The notes beneath the pieces are model-generated. The model made no database searches, was not told the origin of the DNA, and worked only from the letters and a program-made list of their open reading frames with translations. The translations under genes were made by a program, and so were the position numbers. This document shows positions 54,899 to 62,939 of a DNA stretch of 64,000 nucleotides, one piece after another (position 1 is the first letter of the stretch; the number at the start of each line of letters is the position of its first letter). The stretch is from Synechococcus sp. HK01-R (GTDB lineage Bacteria; Cyanobacteriota; Cyanobacteriia; PCC-6307; Cyanobiaceae), in the NCBI RefSeq assembly GCF_014217855.1, contig NZ_CP059059.1, positions 2,232,001-2,296,000 on the forward strand, written 5' to 3'.

Positions 54899-56011
54899 TC
54901 AGACGCTCAGGGGTTCGGGCATGGGCAGCCCTTTGCGATACCAGTCCTGAAGTCCGCCGCGCAGGTTGGCGACCTTCTTGAAACCAGCCTTGACCAACTG
55001 CTGGGTCGCCAGGGCGGAACGGCTACCGGCATGGCAGAACACCACGGTGGCAGCCTCCGGATCGAGCCGATCGAGATGCTCCGCCAGCTCGGGCAGAGGG
55101 ATGTTGCGGCTGCCAGGCAGCGCGCCATCCGGCCCCTTGGCTTCATCGGCGTTGCGAACGTCGAGAATCGTGAGCTCGGCGAGATGGTCGGCGACCCACT
55201 CGGGCTCCAGCTCCGGCAGGCCGGAGTAGCTGCGCTTCAACGGTGCCCAGGCGGGTTGGTCCGGCCCATCGATCCGGGGGCGGCCACTGCGCAGATTCGC
55301 CGGCAGGGCCTGGGCGATGCGATGGGGGTGGGGAAGCTTGAGTGAGTCCATGTGAATCACGAAATCCCGCTCATCGGCCCCACCACCCAGACGGGCGTTG
55401 AGGGCACGCTCCTCGGCAACGCTGGTCACCTGACGACCGCTGTAGTCGTGGCCGGGATAGAGAAGGCACTGATCGGGCAGGGAGAGGATCTGCTCGGTGA
55501 TCGAGCGGTAGAGCGTGCGCGCATCTCCCTGCTGGAAATCGGAGCGGCCGCAACCTCTGATCAGGAGAGCGTCTCCGGTGAAGGCCGCACTGAGATCGTC
55601 GAGCACATAGGTGAGACAACCGTCGGTATGTCCTGGAGTGGCACGCACCTCCAGGGCCCGAGCACCGAAGGCGACCCGATCGCCATGGCCCAGCGGAAGG
55701 GTGACATGGACAGCCCGAGCAACCGTGGCCAGGCCGATGTCTGAACCCGTGGCCTCATGCATCAACCAACTGCCCGTGACATGGTCGGCGTGGGCATGGG
55801 TATCCAGGCAGGCGACAAGGTGAACGCCAAGCTCTCGCAGGAGAGCCAGATCACGCTCATGGCGCTCGAACACAGGGTCGATCAGCACACCCTTGGTCGA
55901 GGGGACATCCACCAAGAGGTAGGTGAAGGTGCCGGTCTCTGCATCGAACAACTGGCGCAGAAGCAGCGAGGTCCCTCCAGCGGCGCTGAGGAGCAGCGGA
56001 GCAGCAACCAT
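54899..56011 (-). CDS. MBL-fold persulfide dioxygenase-like + rhodanese fusion
   Basis: A 370-residue fusion. The metallo-beta-lactamase domain carries THAHADH (71-77), GDALLIRGCGRSDFQ and PGHDYSGR, typical of ETHE1-type persulfide dioxygenases; the C-terminal rhodanese domain carries Cys326 in FCHAGSRSA. It probably oxidises glutathione persulfide to sulfite and moves sulfane sulfur. First gene of the cluster reading away from its candidate operator at 56029-56050. Confidence 0.88.
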   Translation of the reverse strand: MVAAPLLLSAAGGTSLLLRQLFDAETGTFTYLLVDVPSTKGVLIDPVFERHERDLALLRELGVHLVACLDTHAHADHVTGSWLMHEATGSDIGLATVARAVHVTLPLGHGDRVAFGARALEVRATPGHTDGCLTYVLDDLSAAFTGDALLIRGCGRSDFQQGDARTLYRSITEQILSLPDQCLLYPGHDYSGRQVTSVAEERALNARLGGGADERDFVIHMDSLKLPHPHRIAQALPANLRSGRPRIDGPDQPAWAPLKRSYSGLPELEPEWVADHLAELTILDVRNADEAKGPDGALPGSRNIPLPELAEHLDRLDPEAATVVFCHAGSRSALATQQLVKAGFKKVANLRGGLQDWYRKGLPMPEPLSV

Positions 56012-56028
56012 GACAACCTCAAATTGCT

Positions 56029-56050
56029 GTTATGAGCTTACACGCATAAC
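56029..56050. promoter_or_regulatory. Candidate ArsR-type operator before the MBL-rhodanese gene
   Basis: GTTATG (56029-56034), a 10-bp spacer, and CATAAC (56045-56050): a perfect 6-bp inverted repeat. It lies 18-39 bp before the MBL-rhodanese ATG. It shares spacing and the ATG-N10-CAT core with a second site at 56684-56699, upstream of the regulator gene. Confidence 0.55.
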
Positions 56051-56058
56051 GGCATCGA

Positions 56059-56658
56059 TCAGATTTTCCGGCCTCGCAGCTGCACAACAGCGCTCTCTCC
56101 CTGGTGATAACGCCCTTCCCTGATCAAGCGGCGACGCTCCCGCAGGATCTCGAGCCGCAGTCCAGACAACTCACGCTCCAGCTGATCGGGTTCCACCAGC
56201 AAGTCCAGCGATGGGGGACCACCGCTTCCAAGCCCCAGCTGCCTTGGGGTGTAAGCCTCCAGCAACAACACACCGCCAGGGCGCAGCGCGCAGACCGAGG
56301 CCGCCAGCACCTGTGCTCGCAGGGGTGGCGGCAGATGCATCCAGATCGCCACCACAAGATCCACGCTCCCCGGCTCAGGCCGCCAGTCGGCAAGGTCACC
56401 TTGCTGGGTCTTCAGGGACAGCCCCCTGGACTCCGCCAGGGCCTGAGCTTTGTCGAGCCCCACAGCACTCAAATCCTGAGCTGTCACGTGATGACCGAGC
56501 GCCGCCAGGTGCACGGCGTTACGCCCCTCACCTTCTGCCAGGCAAAACGCATCCCCTACCGGAAGCTCCGCGGCCTGTTCGCGCAGGAAGTCGTTGGGCT
56601 GGTCGCCATAGGCAAACCCCTCCTCCCGGTAGCGCTGATCCCAATACAAGACGTCCAT
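56059..56658 (-). CDS. Class I SAM-dependent methyltransferase
   Basis: A 199-residue methyltransferase of the TehB-like type: WDQRYREEGFAYGDQPNDFL, FCLAEGEGRNAVHLA (SAM-binding) and IWMHLPPPLRAQVL. Likely methylates small thiols or metalloids; the sulfur-detoxification neighbours make sulfide or thiol methylation an attractive guess. ATG 56658 is chosen; ATG 56682 is also possible and would overlap the candidate operator. Divergent from the ArsR gene. Confidence 0.8.
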   Translation of the reverse strand: MDVLYWDQRYREEGFAYGDQPNDFLREQAAELPVGDAFCLAEGEGRNAVHLAALGHHVTAQDLSAVGLDKAQALAESRGLSLKTQQGDLADWRPEPGSVDLVVAIWMHLPPPLRAQVLAASVCALRPGGVLLLEAYTPRQLGLGSGGPPSLDLLVEPDQLERELSGLRLEILRERRRLIREGRYHQGESAVVQLRGRKI

Positions 56659-56683
56659 GGAGCCGTAGCGATCCAACTGCATA

Positions 56684-56699
56684 ATGCCTGTATCGGCAT
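56684..56699. promoter_or_regulatory. Candidate ArsR-type operator between methyltransferase and regulator genes
   Basis: ATGCC (56684-56688) and GGCAT (56695-56699) form a perfect inverted repeat; the ATG-N10-CAT core (56684-56699) matches the site at 56029-56050. It lies 11 bp before the regulator ATG and just before the methyltransferase, so a repressor could control both. Confidence 0.5.
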
Positions 56700-56709
56700 A
56701 GGAGGGAGG

Positions 56710-57072
56710 ATGGCGGGAAAGGCAGGGTCTGCGGAGGGCTGCACCATCAGCCAGCTCTCCCCGGAGATGGTGGAGGAGCTCAGTGGCTTTTTCCGGTTGC
56801 TCGGCGAACCGGCGCGGCTGCGTTTGATGTGCGAGATCCGCAATGGCAGCAATGATGTCGCCACGCTGATGGAGCGCACGGGCTTCAGCCAGTCGCACCT
56901 CAGTCGCCAGCTCGGACAACTGCAGAAAGCCGGGCTCGTGCAGGTGGAGCGGGATGGGAACCGCTCTCTGTATACCGCCACCGATCCGGTGGTCGAAGCC
57001 ATCTGCCAGCTGGCGCAGGAGCGGCTGATGACCCACCTGCGCCGGCGTCTCGACAACCTCAGAGCCGCCTGA
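56710..57072 (+). CDS. ArsR/SmtB family regulator, SqrR/BigR-like
   Basis: A 120-residue winged-helix regulator: FFRLLGEPARLRLMCEIRNG and SQSHLSRQLGQLQKAGLVQVERDGNRSLY. The metal-site ELCVC-type motif is absent. Instead it has Cys11, Cys41 (RLMCEI) and Cys99 (EAICQL), close in position to the persulfide-sensing cysteines of SqrR and BigR. A strong Shine-Dalgarno site precedes ATG 56710. It probably represses the flanking sulfur genes. Confidence 0.88.
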   Translation: MAGKAGSAEGCTISQLSPEMVEELSGFFRLLGEPARLRLMCEIRNGSNDVATLMERTGFSQSHLSRQLGQLQKAGLVQVERDGNRSLYTATDPVVEAICQLAQERLMTHLRRRLDNLRAA

Positions 57073-57083
57073 GCCGCCCCAGC

Positions 57084-58445
57084 TCAGGCCATCGTGACGA
57101 ATTCCTCCGAGATCGTGGGGTGCAGCGCCATCGTTCGATCGAAATCGGCCTTAGTGGCGCCCATGCCAACGGCGATCGCGGCCATCTGAATGATCTCGGC
57201 CGCATGCTCACCCACCATGTGGCAACCCAGCACCCGATCAGTCGAACGTTCCACAACGAGCTTGAGGAGACAACGAGGCCCCCGCTGAGGCAAAGCCTGC
57301 GCCATGGAGCGGAACCGAGCCCGATGGACCACGACAGCCTCACGGCCATATCGCTCAACCGCCTGCTCCTCACTCAGCCCCACCGTGGCCAACTCCGGCT
57401 GACTGAAGACTGCACTAGCCACGAGCTCATGGTTGACCTGCCGAGGAGCCTGACCAAAGACGCTGTCGGCATAGGCGCGCCCTTCATCCACCGCCACCGG
57501 CGTGAGACAGATCCGATCGGTCACATCGCCGACGGCATCAATCCCGGGAACATTGGTGGCCTGCTGGGCATCGACCGGAATGCGATGACCTTCGACCGCC
57601 ACCCCAGCAGCCTCCAAATTGAGGCCATCAAGGAAGGGACGCCGACCGGTGGCTAGCAACACACCACCGCAGGAGAACGTTTCGCCCGACTGACTGAGGA
57701 CCTTAAGGGCGCCTGGGGCTCCGCTGATGGCCGCCGGACTGTGGCAGAAGCGCAGATCGATGCCTTTCTCCTCCATCCCTTCCTGCACCACCGCCGAGAG
57801 CTCGCGATCGAAGCCGCGCAGCAAGTGGTCGCCACGCACCAGCTGGGTCACCTGCACCCCTAAGCCACTGAGAATGCAAGCGAATTCACAGGCGATGAAA
57901 CCGGCACCGACCACCACCACATGGCTGGGGAAGCCTTCCTGCAGAAACATGTCATCGCTCACCCAAGCCAACTCAGCACCGGGAATCTCCGGGCGATGGG
58001 GACGACCTCCGACGGCGATCAAGACCCGCCCAGCCTGCAGGACCTGATGGGCTTCGGCTCCGGGCATCGCCGAGACGGCGATGTGATTCGCATCCTGAAA
58101 GCGCCCCCAACCCGAAACGAGTGTGACCCCGGCCTTCTCGAGCAAGCCGATGTGAAGCGTGTTCAGTCGATCCACCTCCCGGCGCACATTGGCCAGCAAC
58201 TGCGCCGAACTGAAACGCGCACCAGCGATCTCCACCCCGTAGGCAGGAGCTTCATCGAGCTGCTCTCGCACCCTGGATCCGTAGACCAGGAGCTTCTTGG
58301 GCACGCAGCCGCGAATCACACAGGTCCCGCCGACCCGATCCCCCTCCACGATGGCGACCCGAGCACCATGGCGGGCGGCCCGCTTTGCAGCAGCCAGGCC
58401 CCCCGAGCCAGCGCCAAGAACCACGAGGTCAAAGGAGGTCTGCAT
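57084..58445 (-). CDS. gor: Glutathione-disulfide reductase
   Basis: FAD-dependent reduction of glutathione disulfide; 453 residues. The FAD motif GAGSGG lies at 11-16, the redox pair is Cys42/Cys47 (GGTCVIRGCVPKK) and the C-terminal MALHPTISEEFV carries the catalytic His. Its neighbours handle glutathione-bound sulfur, so glutathione supply fits the cluster. Convergent with the regulator gene 11 bp away. Confidence 0.95.
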   Translation of the reverse strand: MQTSFDLVVLGAGSGGLAAAKRAARHGARVAIVEGDRVGGTCVIRGCVPKKLLVYGSRVREQLDEAPAYGVEIAGARFSSAQLLANVRREVDRLNTLHIGLLEKAGVTLVSGWGRFQDANHIAVSAMPGAEAHQVLQAGRVLIAVGGRPHRPEIPGAELAWVSDDMFLQEGFPSHVVVVGAGFIACEFACILSGLGVQVTQLVRGDHLLRGFDRELSAVVQEGMEEKGIDLRFCHSPAAISGAPGALKVLSQSGETFSCGGVLLATGRRPFLDGLNLEAAGVAVEGHRIPVDAQQATNVPGIDAVGDVTDRICLTPVAVDEGRAYADSVFGQAPRQVNHELVASAVFSQPELATVGLSEEQAVERYGREAVVVHRARFRSMAQALPQRGPRCLLKLVVERSTDRVLGCHMVGEHAAEIIQMAAIAVGMGATKADFDRTMALHPTISEEFVTMA

Positions 58446-58615
58446 CGGCTACGGAAGACAGAACATTGAGGTGCATCGTCATTGTGATGGCCCTGGCCAT
58501 GCACCTTGGCCATCAAGCCGTTCTTCCTTCAAACAATCAGATTCCGTCGAGGTGCGCCGGAACACAGCCCAAAAGTAAAGAGCTCGTTATCTTGAGGGAA
58601 AGGAAGTTTTTACCC

Positions 58616-58852
58616 ATGACCCGTCGCCAACGTTCTCAGCCACCGGATCCCGCCCTCGCCCCAGAGGTGCGACGTGAGTTAACCATGATCATCACCAGCG
58701 ACGACATGGGCGCCCAACTCAAGCGGCTGGCCCGGGAGGGTCGGCGCGACGACTGCATTGCGCTGATGCAGGAGCTCGGCGACTGGCAAAGCCGCGCAAA
58801 AAAAGGGAGCAAGGAGCCCATTCTCTGGATCCCCTCACTCCCAAGCGATTGA
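58616..58852 (+). CDS. Small conserved hypothetical protein
   Basis: A 78-residue protein, basic N-terminus (MTRRQRSQPPDP) and a helical core (LTMIITSDDMGAQLKRLAREG, then CIALMQELGDW). Family not recognised. ATG 58616 is chosen; upstream in-frame sequence belongs to the gor start region. It faces the 3' end of the orphan cpcB, 14 bp away. Confidence 0.55.
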   Translation: MTRRQRSQPPDPALAPEVRRELTMIITSDDMGAQLKRLAREGRRDDCIALMQELGDWQSRAKKGSKEPILWIPSLPSD

Positions 58853-58866
58853 CCTCACGGTCGCAA

Positions 58867-59385
58867 TCAGGCGACAGCAGCAGCAGCGCGGTCGAAGTAG
58901 GTGCCGATTTCGCTCATCAGCGCGGTGCAATCACCCTGGGTGATGCCGGCCTTGTCGTTGGCGATGGAGATGGCGGCTTCCTTCATCAGGTTCACGCCAG
59001 CAGCCACGGAAGCACCGGGGGTGCCGAGGGCCAGGTAGGTCTCGCGCAGACCGTTGAGGCAGCGGTCTTCCATCACGGAAGCGTCGCCGGTGAAGATCGA
59101 GTAGGTGACGTAACGCAGGATGATCTCCATGTCGCGCAGGCAAGCAGCCATGCGGCGGGAGGTGTAAGCGTTACCGCCGGGGGCGATCAGCGCAGGCTGC
59201 TGAGCGAACAGGGCGCGAGCGGCGTTAGCAACGATGGTGGAAGCGTTGCTGGTGATGCGGTTCACAGCATCCAGACGCTTGTTGCTGTCGGACACCATGG
59301 CGGCCAGGGCGTCGATCTCGCTGGCGTTGATGAACTGGCCCCGGGCATCAGCCTGGGCGACAACCTTGGTGAAGGCGTCGAACAT
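58867..59385 (-). CDS. cpcB: Phycocyanin beta subunit (orphan)
   Basis: A 172-residue phycobilisome rod protein. All key positions are kept: Asn72 (the methylated residue), Cys82 ([10 protein letters not shown]) and Cys153 (GDCTAL) for bilin attachment, and Cys109. ATG 59385 (MFDAFTKVV) is the standard start. What is odd is the setting: no cpcA, linker or lyase gene lies beside it; the downstream neighbour is the convergent 78-aa gene. Phycocyanin beta is normally followed at once by cpcA. Confidence 0.93.
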   Translation of the reverse strand: MFDAFTKVVAQADARGQFINASEIDALAAMVSDSNKRLDAVNRITSNASTIVANAARALFAQQPALIAPGGNAYTSRRMAACLRDMEIILRYVTYSIFTGDASVMEDRCLNGLRETYLALGTPGASVAAGVNLMKEAAISIANDKAGITQGDCTALMSEIGTYFDRAAAAVA

Positions 59386-59478
59386 GGGGATCGGAGAGGG
59401 TAACGGTTCTTCCACTCAAATTAGGCAGGCAGAACGCGCGAGTGCGACCCAGAATCAGCGGCGTCTGATCGCTTTCCC

Positions 59479-60039
59479 ATGCGGCGTTTGCGTGCCGGCC
59501 TCACGGCCACGATCACAGGCCCCCTCCTTGCGACAGCCTCTCTCGTTGCGATCGCCCCAGAGGCTCCAGCCCTGGAAGTGGAGGGGCAGACCAGTTTCGT
59601 GGCGGTGCCCACCAAGGCCAAATTGATCAATTACCGCTGGTATGCGTTTGAGGGAGGCGCGGTGATGTACGTAGTGATGGAACTGCCGTCGGGAGCGCAG
59701 GCGGGCCTTGGGGGAATCAGCCTGGAGCAAATCCGCGGCGTTCAACCCGCGTTTTATTACGGAGCGATTCAACCCACCGCCTTCCTAGGAACCCCTCGGC
59801 GCCAGGGAGCTGCTGTGCCGGTGTCGGCCAGCTTCAGCAACGAGGCCCGATCGGTCGCGATCAGCTTTCCCGATCCAGTGCCAGCCGGATCAACCGTGAC
59901 CGTGGCCTTCGAGCTCGGTGTGAACCCCCCGGCGGATCTGTATGTGTATTCGATCTCAGCCACACCCTGGGGGCCCAATCCCATTGAGCAGGATGTGGGA
60001 GTGGTGCAGATGAGCATCTTGGACAACGGCGGACTCTGA
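59479..60039 (+). CDS. DUF2808 secreted protein
   Basis: A 186-residue protein with an N-terminal signal segment (LTATITGPLLATASLVAIAPEAPA) and the DUF2808 core (TSFVAVPTKAKLINYRWYAF, then SFPDPVPAGSTVTVAFELGVNPP, and SISATPWGPNPIEQDVGV). The family is cyanobacterial, of unknown function. Divergent from cpcB with 93 bp between starts. Confidence 0.85.
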   Translation: MRRLRAGLTATITGPLLATASLVAIAPEAPALEVEGQTSFVAVPTKAKLINYRWYAFEGGAVMYVVMELPSGAQAGLGGISLEQIRGVQPAFYYGAIQPTAFLGTPRRQGAAVPVSASFSNEARSVAISFPDPVPAGSTVTVAFELGVNPPADLYVYSISATPWGPNPIEQDVGVVQMSILDNGGL

Positions 60040-60220
60040 GGCCTGACCGCTGGCGCAACCCAAGGCTGGGGCGTGATCAAAGTCGCCGGAATCTTCGCCA
60101 TAGTGAACCAATTCTCTTCAGGTCGAGACCCTGCACCTCCATCGCTACGACCCAATTCCCGATCCCAGCGACGGCTTCCAGCTGTTTGAAGTTGCTGTCG
60201 CTGCACTGCAGCCGACTCAG

Positions 60221-60781
60221 ATGTGCATCGGCATGGCTGAAATCCGCAGCCGGCAATTGGATTTCAGCGAGGAGAGCCACGAGGAGCGTCGTCGATACCT
60301 CCGCAGCAAACCGGTGCCACTGGTGCGCAACGGCGCGGGCGATCTCTGGATGGTGGATCGACATCACCGACTGCGGGCCCTACTCGAACTGGACAGCCGC
60401 GTGACCACCTATGGGTATGTGATCGCCGAGGTGGAGAGCCACGATCGCAGTGACGTGCTCAGGGAACTACAACGACGCGGCTGGCTCTATCTCCATGACG
60501 GACGAGGGAAGGGGCCGTGCCCTCCGGAACAGCTGCCCTCGAGCCTGCTGGATCTTGAGGATGACCCTTACCGGAGCCTGGTCTGGAAGCTCAAGAAAGA
60601 AGGAGTCCTGCGACCCCAGCCACTAATCCCGTATCACGAATTCCGCTGGGGGGCCTGGCTTCGTAGCCGCCCCTTACCGCCGTTTCATTCAGGGTTCCTT
60701 GATCCTGCGTTACCGGCGGCCAGGCGCTTGGCACGATCGGCAGCCGCCTCCCATCTGGCCGGCTGGAAAGGGGAGACTTAG
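60221..60781 (+). CDS. ParB/Srx-like domain protein (5' end uncertain)
   Basis: A protein of at least 186 residues with a ParB-N/sulfiredoxin-like domain (QMCIGMAEIRSRQLDF, then WMVDRHHRLRALLEL). The frame stays open from 60107 and reads LQVETLHLHRYDPIPDPSDG, which looks coding, yet no ATG, GTG or TTG occurs there. A single-base deletion near 60118-60123 would join it to a GTG at 60103. The first standard start is ATG 60221, used here. Convergent with infA (4-bp overlap). Confidence 0.75.
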   Translation: MCIGMAEIRSRQLDFSEESHEERRRYLRSKPVPLVRNGAGDLWMVDRHHRLRALLELDSRVTTYGYVIAEVESHDRSDVLRELQRRGWLYLHDGRGKGPCPPEQLPSSLLDLEDDPYRSLVWKLKKEGVLRPQPLIPYHEFRWGAWLRSRPLPPFHSGFLDPALPAARRLARSAAASHLAGWKGET

Positions 60782-61047
60782 CGGCGGCGGGGGCCGCCGG
60801 GGCGATTGCCGCCCGGACGGCCACCGGGAGCACCTGCATTGCGTTCGCGATAGGTGATTCGGCCGCGGGTCAGGTCATAGGGGCTGATCTCGACCAGCAC
60901 CTTGTCGCCTGCCAGCAGTTTGATGCGGAATTTGGTGAGCTTGCCTGCAGCACGGCAGAGGCACTGATGACCGGCGGGTTGCTCCAGGGTGACGAGGTAG
61001 AAGCCATTCCCCTGCTCTTTTTCAATCACACCCGAGGTTTCGATCAT
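60778..61047 (-). CDS. infA: IF-1-like S1-domain protein with basic tail
   Basis: An 89-residue OB-fold protein matching translation initiation factor IF-1 (TSGVIEKEQGNGFYLVTLE, AAGKLTKFRIKLLAGDKV, LTRGRITYRER). Standard IF-1 is about 72 residues; this one has a Gly/Pro/Arg-rich C-terminal tail (GGRPGGNRPGGPRRR). Cyanobacteria usually carry the main infA in the ribosomal-protein operon, so this is probably a second copy. Confidence 0.85.
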   Translation of the reverse strand: MIETSGVIEKEQGNGFYLVTLEQPAGHQCLCRAAGKLTKFRIKLLAGDKVLVEISPYDLTRGRITYRERNAGAPGGRPGGNRPGGPRRR

Positions 61048-61270
61048 TCGGCAGTGCCAGAACGCAATGGTGAAACCAGTTTAGGTGGCCGCCTGCAACC
61101 CCTGAAACAAGCCATTCCCACTAGGGTCGTCGACCACGGTGCGCCATGCGGTGATTCTCCCCCCCTTGACCCTTGATTTGGGCCTCCTGTTGATTTCCAT
61201 CGGGATTGTGAATCTCTGGCGGGCTCGCCAAAGCTCTACGTAACCTGCGGTCAACACGTCTTCCCCTGCT

Positions 61271-61519
61271 GTGTCTGAATCCGCTCTGGTCGCTTTTGCG
61301 TCACTCGTGCAGTCCGATTCCCAGGTGCGCGAACAGGTCCGTGGGGCTGCCACTCCCAAGCACGTGGTCGATCTGGCCAGCGAGAAGGGTCATGAATTCA
61401 CCCAGGCCACGCTCATGAAAATGCAGGCCGACAAGATGAAGCATCTTCACGACGACCACCTCAACGGTGCGACCAGCTGGGGCGAAGCCCTGCTGCTCTG
61501 CTTCGGCGGCCACAGCTGA
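61271..61519 (+). CDS. Nif11-domain protein
   Basis: An 82-residue Nif11-like protein starting at GTG 61271: ALVAFASLVQSDSQVREQVRGAATP, then HVVDLASEKGHEFTQATL. The C-terminal 25 residues have one Cys and no clear Gly-Gly cleavage site. Its stop overlaps the following pseudouridine synthase region. The 223-bp gap upstream (61048-61270) shows only a short hairpin (CTGGCGGGCTCGCCA near 61215); no gene was seen. Confidence 0.75.
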   Translation: MSESALVAFASLVQSDSQVREQVRGAATPKHVVDLASEKGHEFTQATLMKMQADKMKHLHDDHLNGATSWGEALLLCFGGHS

Positions 61520-61527
61520 CAGGCACG

Positions 61528-62154
61528 ATCACCACCCTGCTGCTGCACAAGCCCTACGGAGTTCTGAGCCAGTTCACCCCAGAACCTGGCAGCCGTTGGG
61601 GCTGCCTCGCTGATCTTGTGCCAGTGCCTGATGTCTACGCTGCCGGCCGACTCGATGCCGACAGCGAAGGGCTGCTGCTGCTGACCGCCGAGGGGCGGTT
61701 GCAGCAGCGACTCACCGATCCGCGCTTCGGCCACTGGCGCACCTACTGGGTACAGGTTGATGGTGAAGCCGACCCAGACCAACTGCAGCGCCTACGCAGC
61801 GGTGTTCTTGTGCAGGGCCGTCAGACCCTGCCGGCCAAGGCCGAGATGCTGGCCAAGGAGCGGCTCAGCAACTGGCCGGAGCGGGATCCACCGATACGTG
61901 TGCGACGTTCGCTGCCCACCTGCTGGCTCGAGATCAGCCTGCGGGAGGGGCGAAACCGTCAGGTGAGACGCATGACTGCAGCCGTGGGACTTCCCACCCT
62001 GCGGCTGATCCGCACCGCCATCGACCTGATGGACGGCCAGCCGCCCCTGAGTTTGGAGGGCCTGGAGCCAGGCCAGTGGCGCTCGCTGACCAGCAGCGAA
62101 CAACAGCGGCTGCAGGCCCTGCTCAGGCGGCCGGCAGCACGCCGACGAGGGTGA
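61528..62154 (+). CDS. rluE: RluE-like rRNA pseudouridine synthase (start uncertain)
   Basis: RNA pseudouridine synthase of the RsuA/RluE family, ~208 residues. LLLHKPYGVLSQFTPEPG is the conserved N-terminus, AGRLDADSEGLLLL has the catalytic Asp, and REGRNRQVRRM is the C-terminal motif. The KPYG block lies before the first standard start (GTG 61618), and no ATG, GTG or TTG exists upstream in frame. A non-standard start is likely: ATC 61528, ACG 61525 or CTG 61516, the last overlapping the Nif11 stop. ATC 61528 is shown. Confidence 0.8.
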   Translation: MTTLLLHKPYGVLSQFTPEPGSRWGCLADLVPVPDVYAAGRLDADSEGLLLLTAEGRLQQRLTDPRFGHWRTYWVQVDGEADPDQLQRLRSGVLVQGRQTLPAKAEMLAKERLSNWPERDPPIRVRRSLPTCWLEISLREGRNRQVRRMTAAVGLPTLRLIRTAIDLMDGQPPLSLEGLEPGQWRSLTSSEQQRLQALLRRPAARRRG

Positions 62155-62902
62155 CCGCGCGAAATTCAATGCCCTCCACCACCCGCCAGGGCTGTTCGGA
62201 ACGCTCGGCATACCGCACCTGCTCAAACCCGAGGGCGGTGAAGTCATCAAGGAAGGCCTGCTCCTCCCAGGCGCCACTGATGCAACCACTCCAAAGCTCT
62301 GGATCCTGCTGGAGAGCCAGGGGCACGGGGCGATCACACACGATGTCGCTGATCGCGACGCGACCACCAGCCCGCAGCACCCGGCGGATGTTGGCCAGCA
62401 GCAGCCGCCGCGAGGAGGGATTCACCAAATTGAGCACGCAGTTGCTCAACACCACATCCACACTGGCGTCTGCCACCAGGGCCCTCCCCTCGGCATCCAC
62501 AGCATCCAGGGCCTCAATCGCCCCCTCGAGAAACTGCACGTTGGCAAACCCGATCCGCTCCGCCACCACAGGCAAGGCCGATCGCGAGAGCGCCAGCATG
62601 TCTGGATTGCGATCCACACCGATCACGCGGCCGGAGGCCCCCACCACTTGGGCGCAAATGAAGGCGTTCTTACCGCTGCCGCTGCCGAGGTCGAGCACGG
62701 TATCGCCAGCCTGCACCCAACGGGTGGGGTCCCCGCAGCCGTAATCACGCTCCACCACGTCTGAGGGGATCACCTGCAGGAGAGCTGGATCAAAGGAGAC
62801 GGGAGTGCAGAGGCAGGTCTCACGCTCTGAAGCAGCGGCGCCGTAACGCTCTTGAACCGCATCAGTTTGATCAAGGCCGGCAGGGCCGCAGCAGGACGTC
62901 AT
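62123..62902 (-). CDS. arsM: Arsenite methyltransferase
   Basis: SAM-dependent methylation of arsenite, giving less toxic or volatile arsenicals; 259 residues. SAM motif LDLGSGSGKNAF and the three conserved arsenic-binding cysteines Cys56 (DYGCGDP), Cys155 (SNCVLNL) and Cys207 (SGCISGA) are present, plus an N-terminal CC pair (SCCGPAGL). ATG 62902 (MTSCCGPAG) is chosen. The 3' end overlaps rluE by 32 bp, tail to tail. No other ars gene is adjacent. Confidence 0.9.
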   Translation of the reverse strand: MTSCCGPAGLDQTDAVQERYGAAASERETCLCTPVSFDPALLQVIPSDVVERDYGCGDPTRWVQAGDTVLDLGSGSGKNAFICAQVVGASGRVIGVDRNPDMLALSRSALPVVAERIGFANVQFLEGAIEALDAVDAEGRALVADASVDVVLSNCVLNLVNPSSRRLLLANIRRVLRAGGRVAISDIVCDRPVPLALQQDPELWSGCISGAWEEQAFLDDFTALGFEQVRYAERSEQPWRVVEGIEFRAVTLVGVLPAA

Positions 62903-62939
62903 GCAATCGATCGCGCGAATCAGACCATTGTGGCGAGAT

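Noticed and set aside
61271-61519. Prochlorosin-type lanthipeptide precursor
   Set aside because: The Nif11 domain is present but there is no Gly-Gly/Gly-Ala cleavage site followed by a Cys/Ser/Thr-rich core, and no LanM gene in the window.
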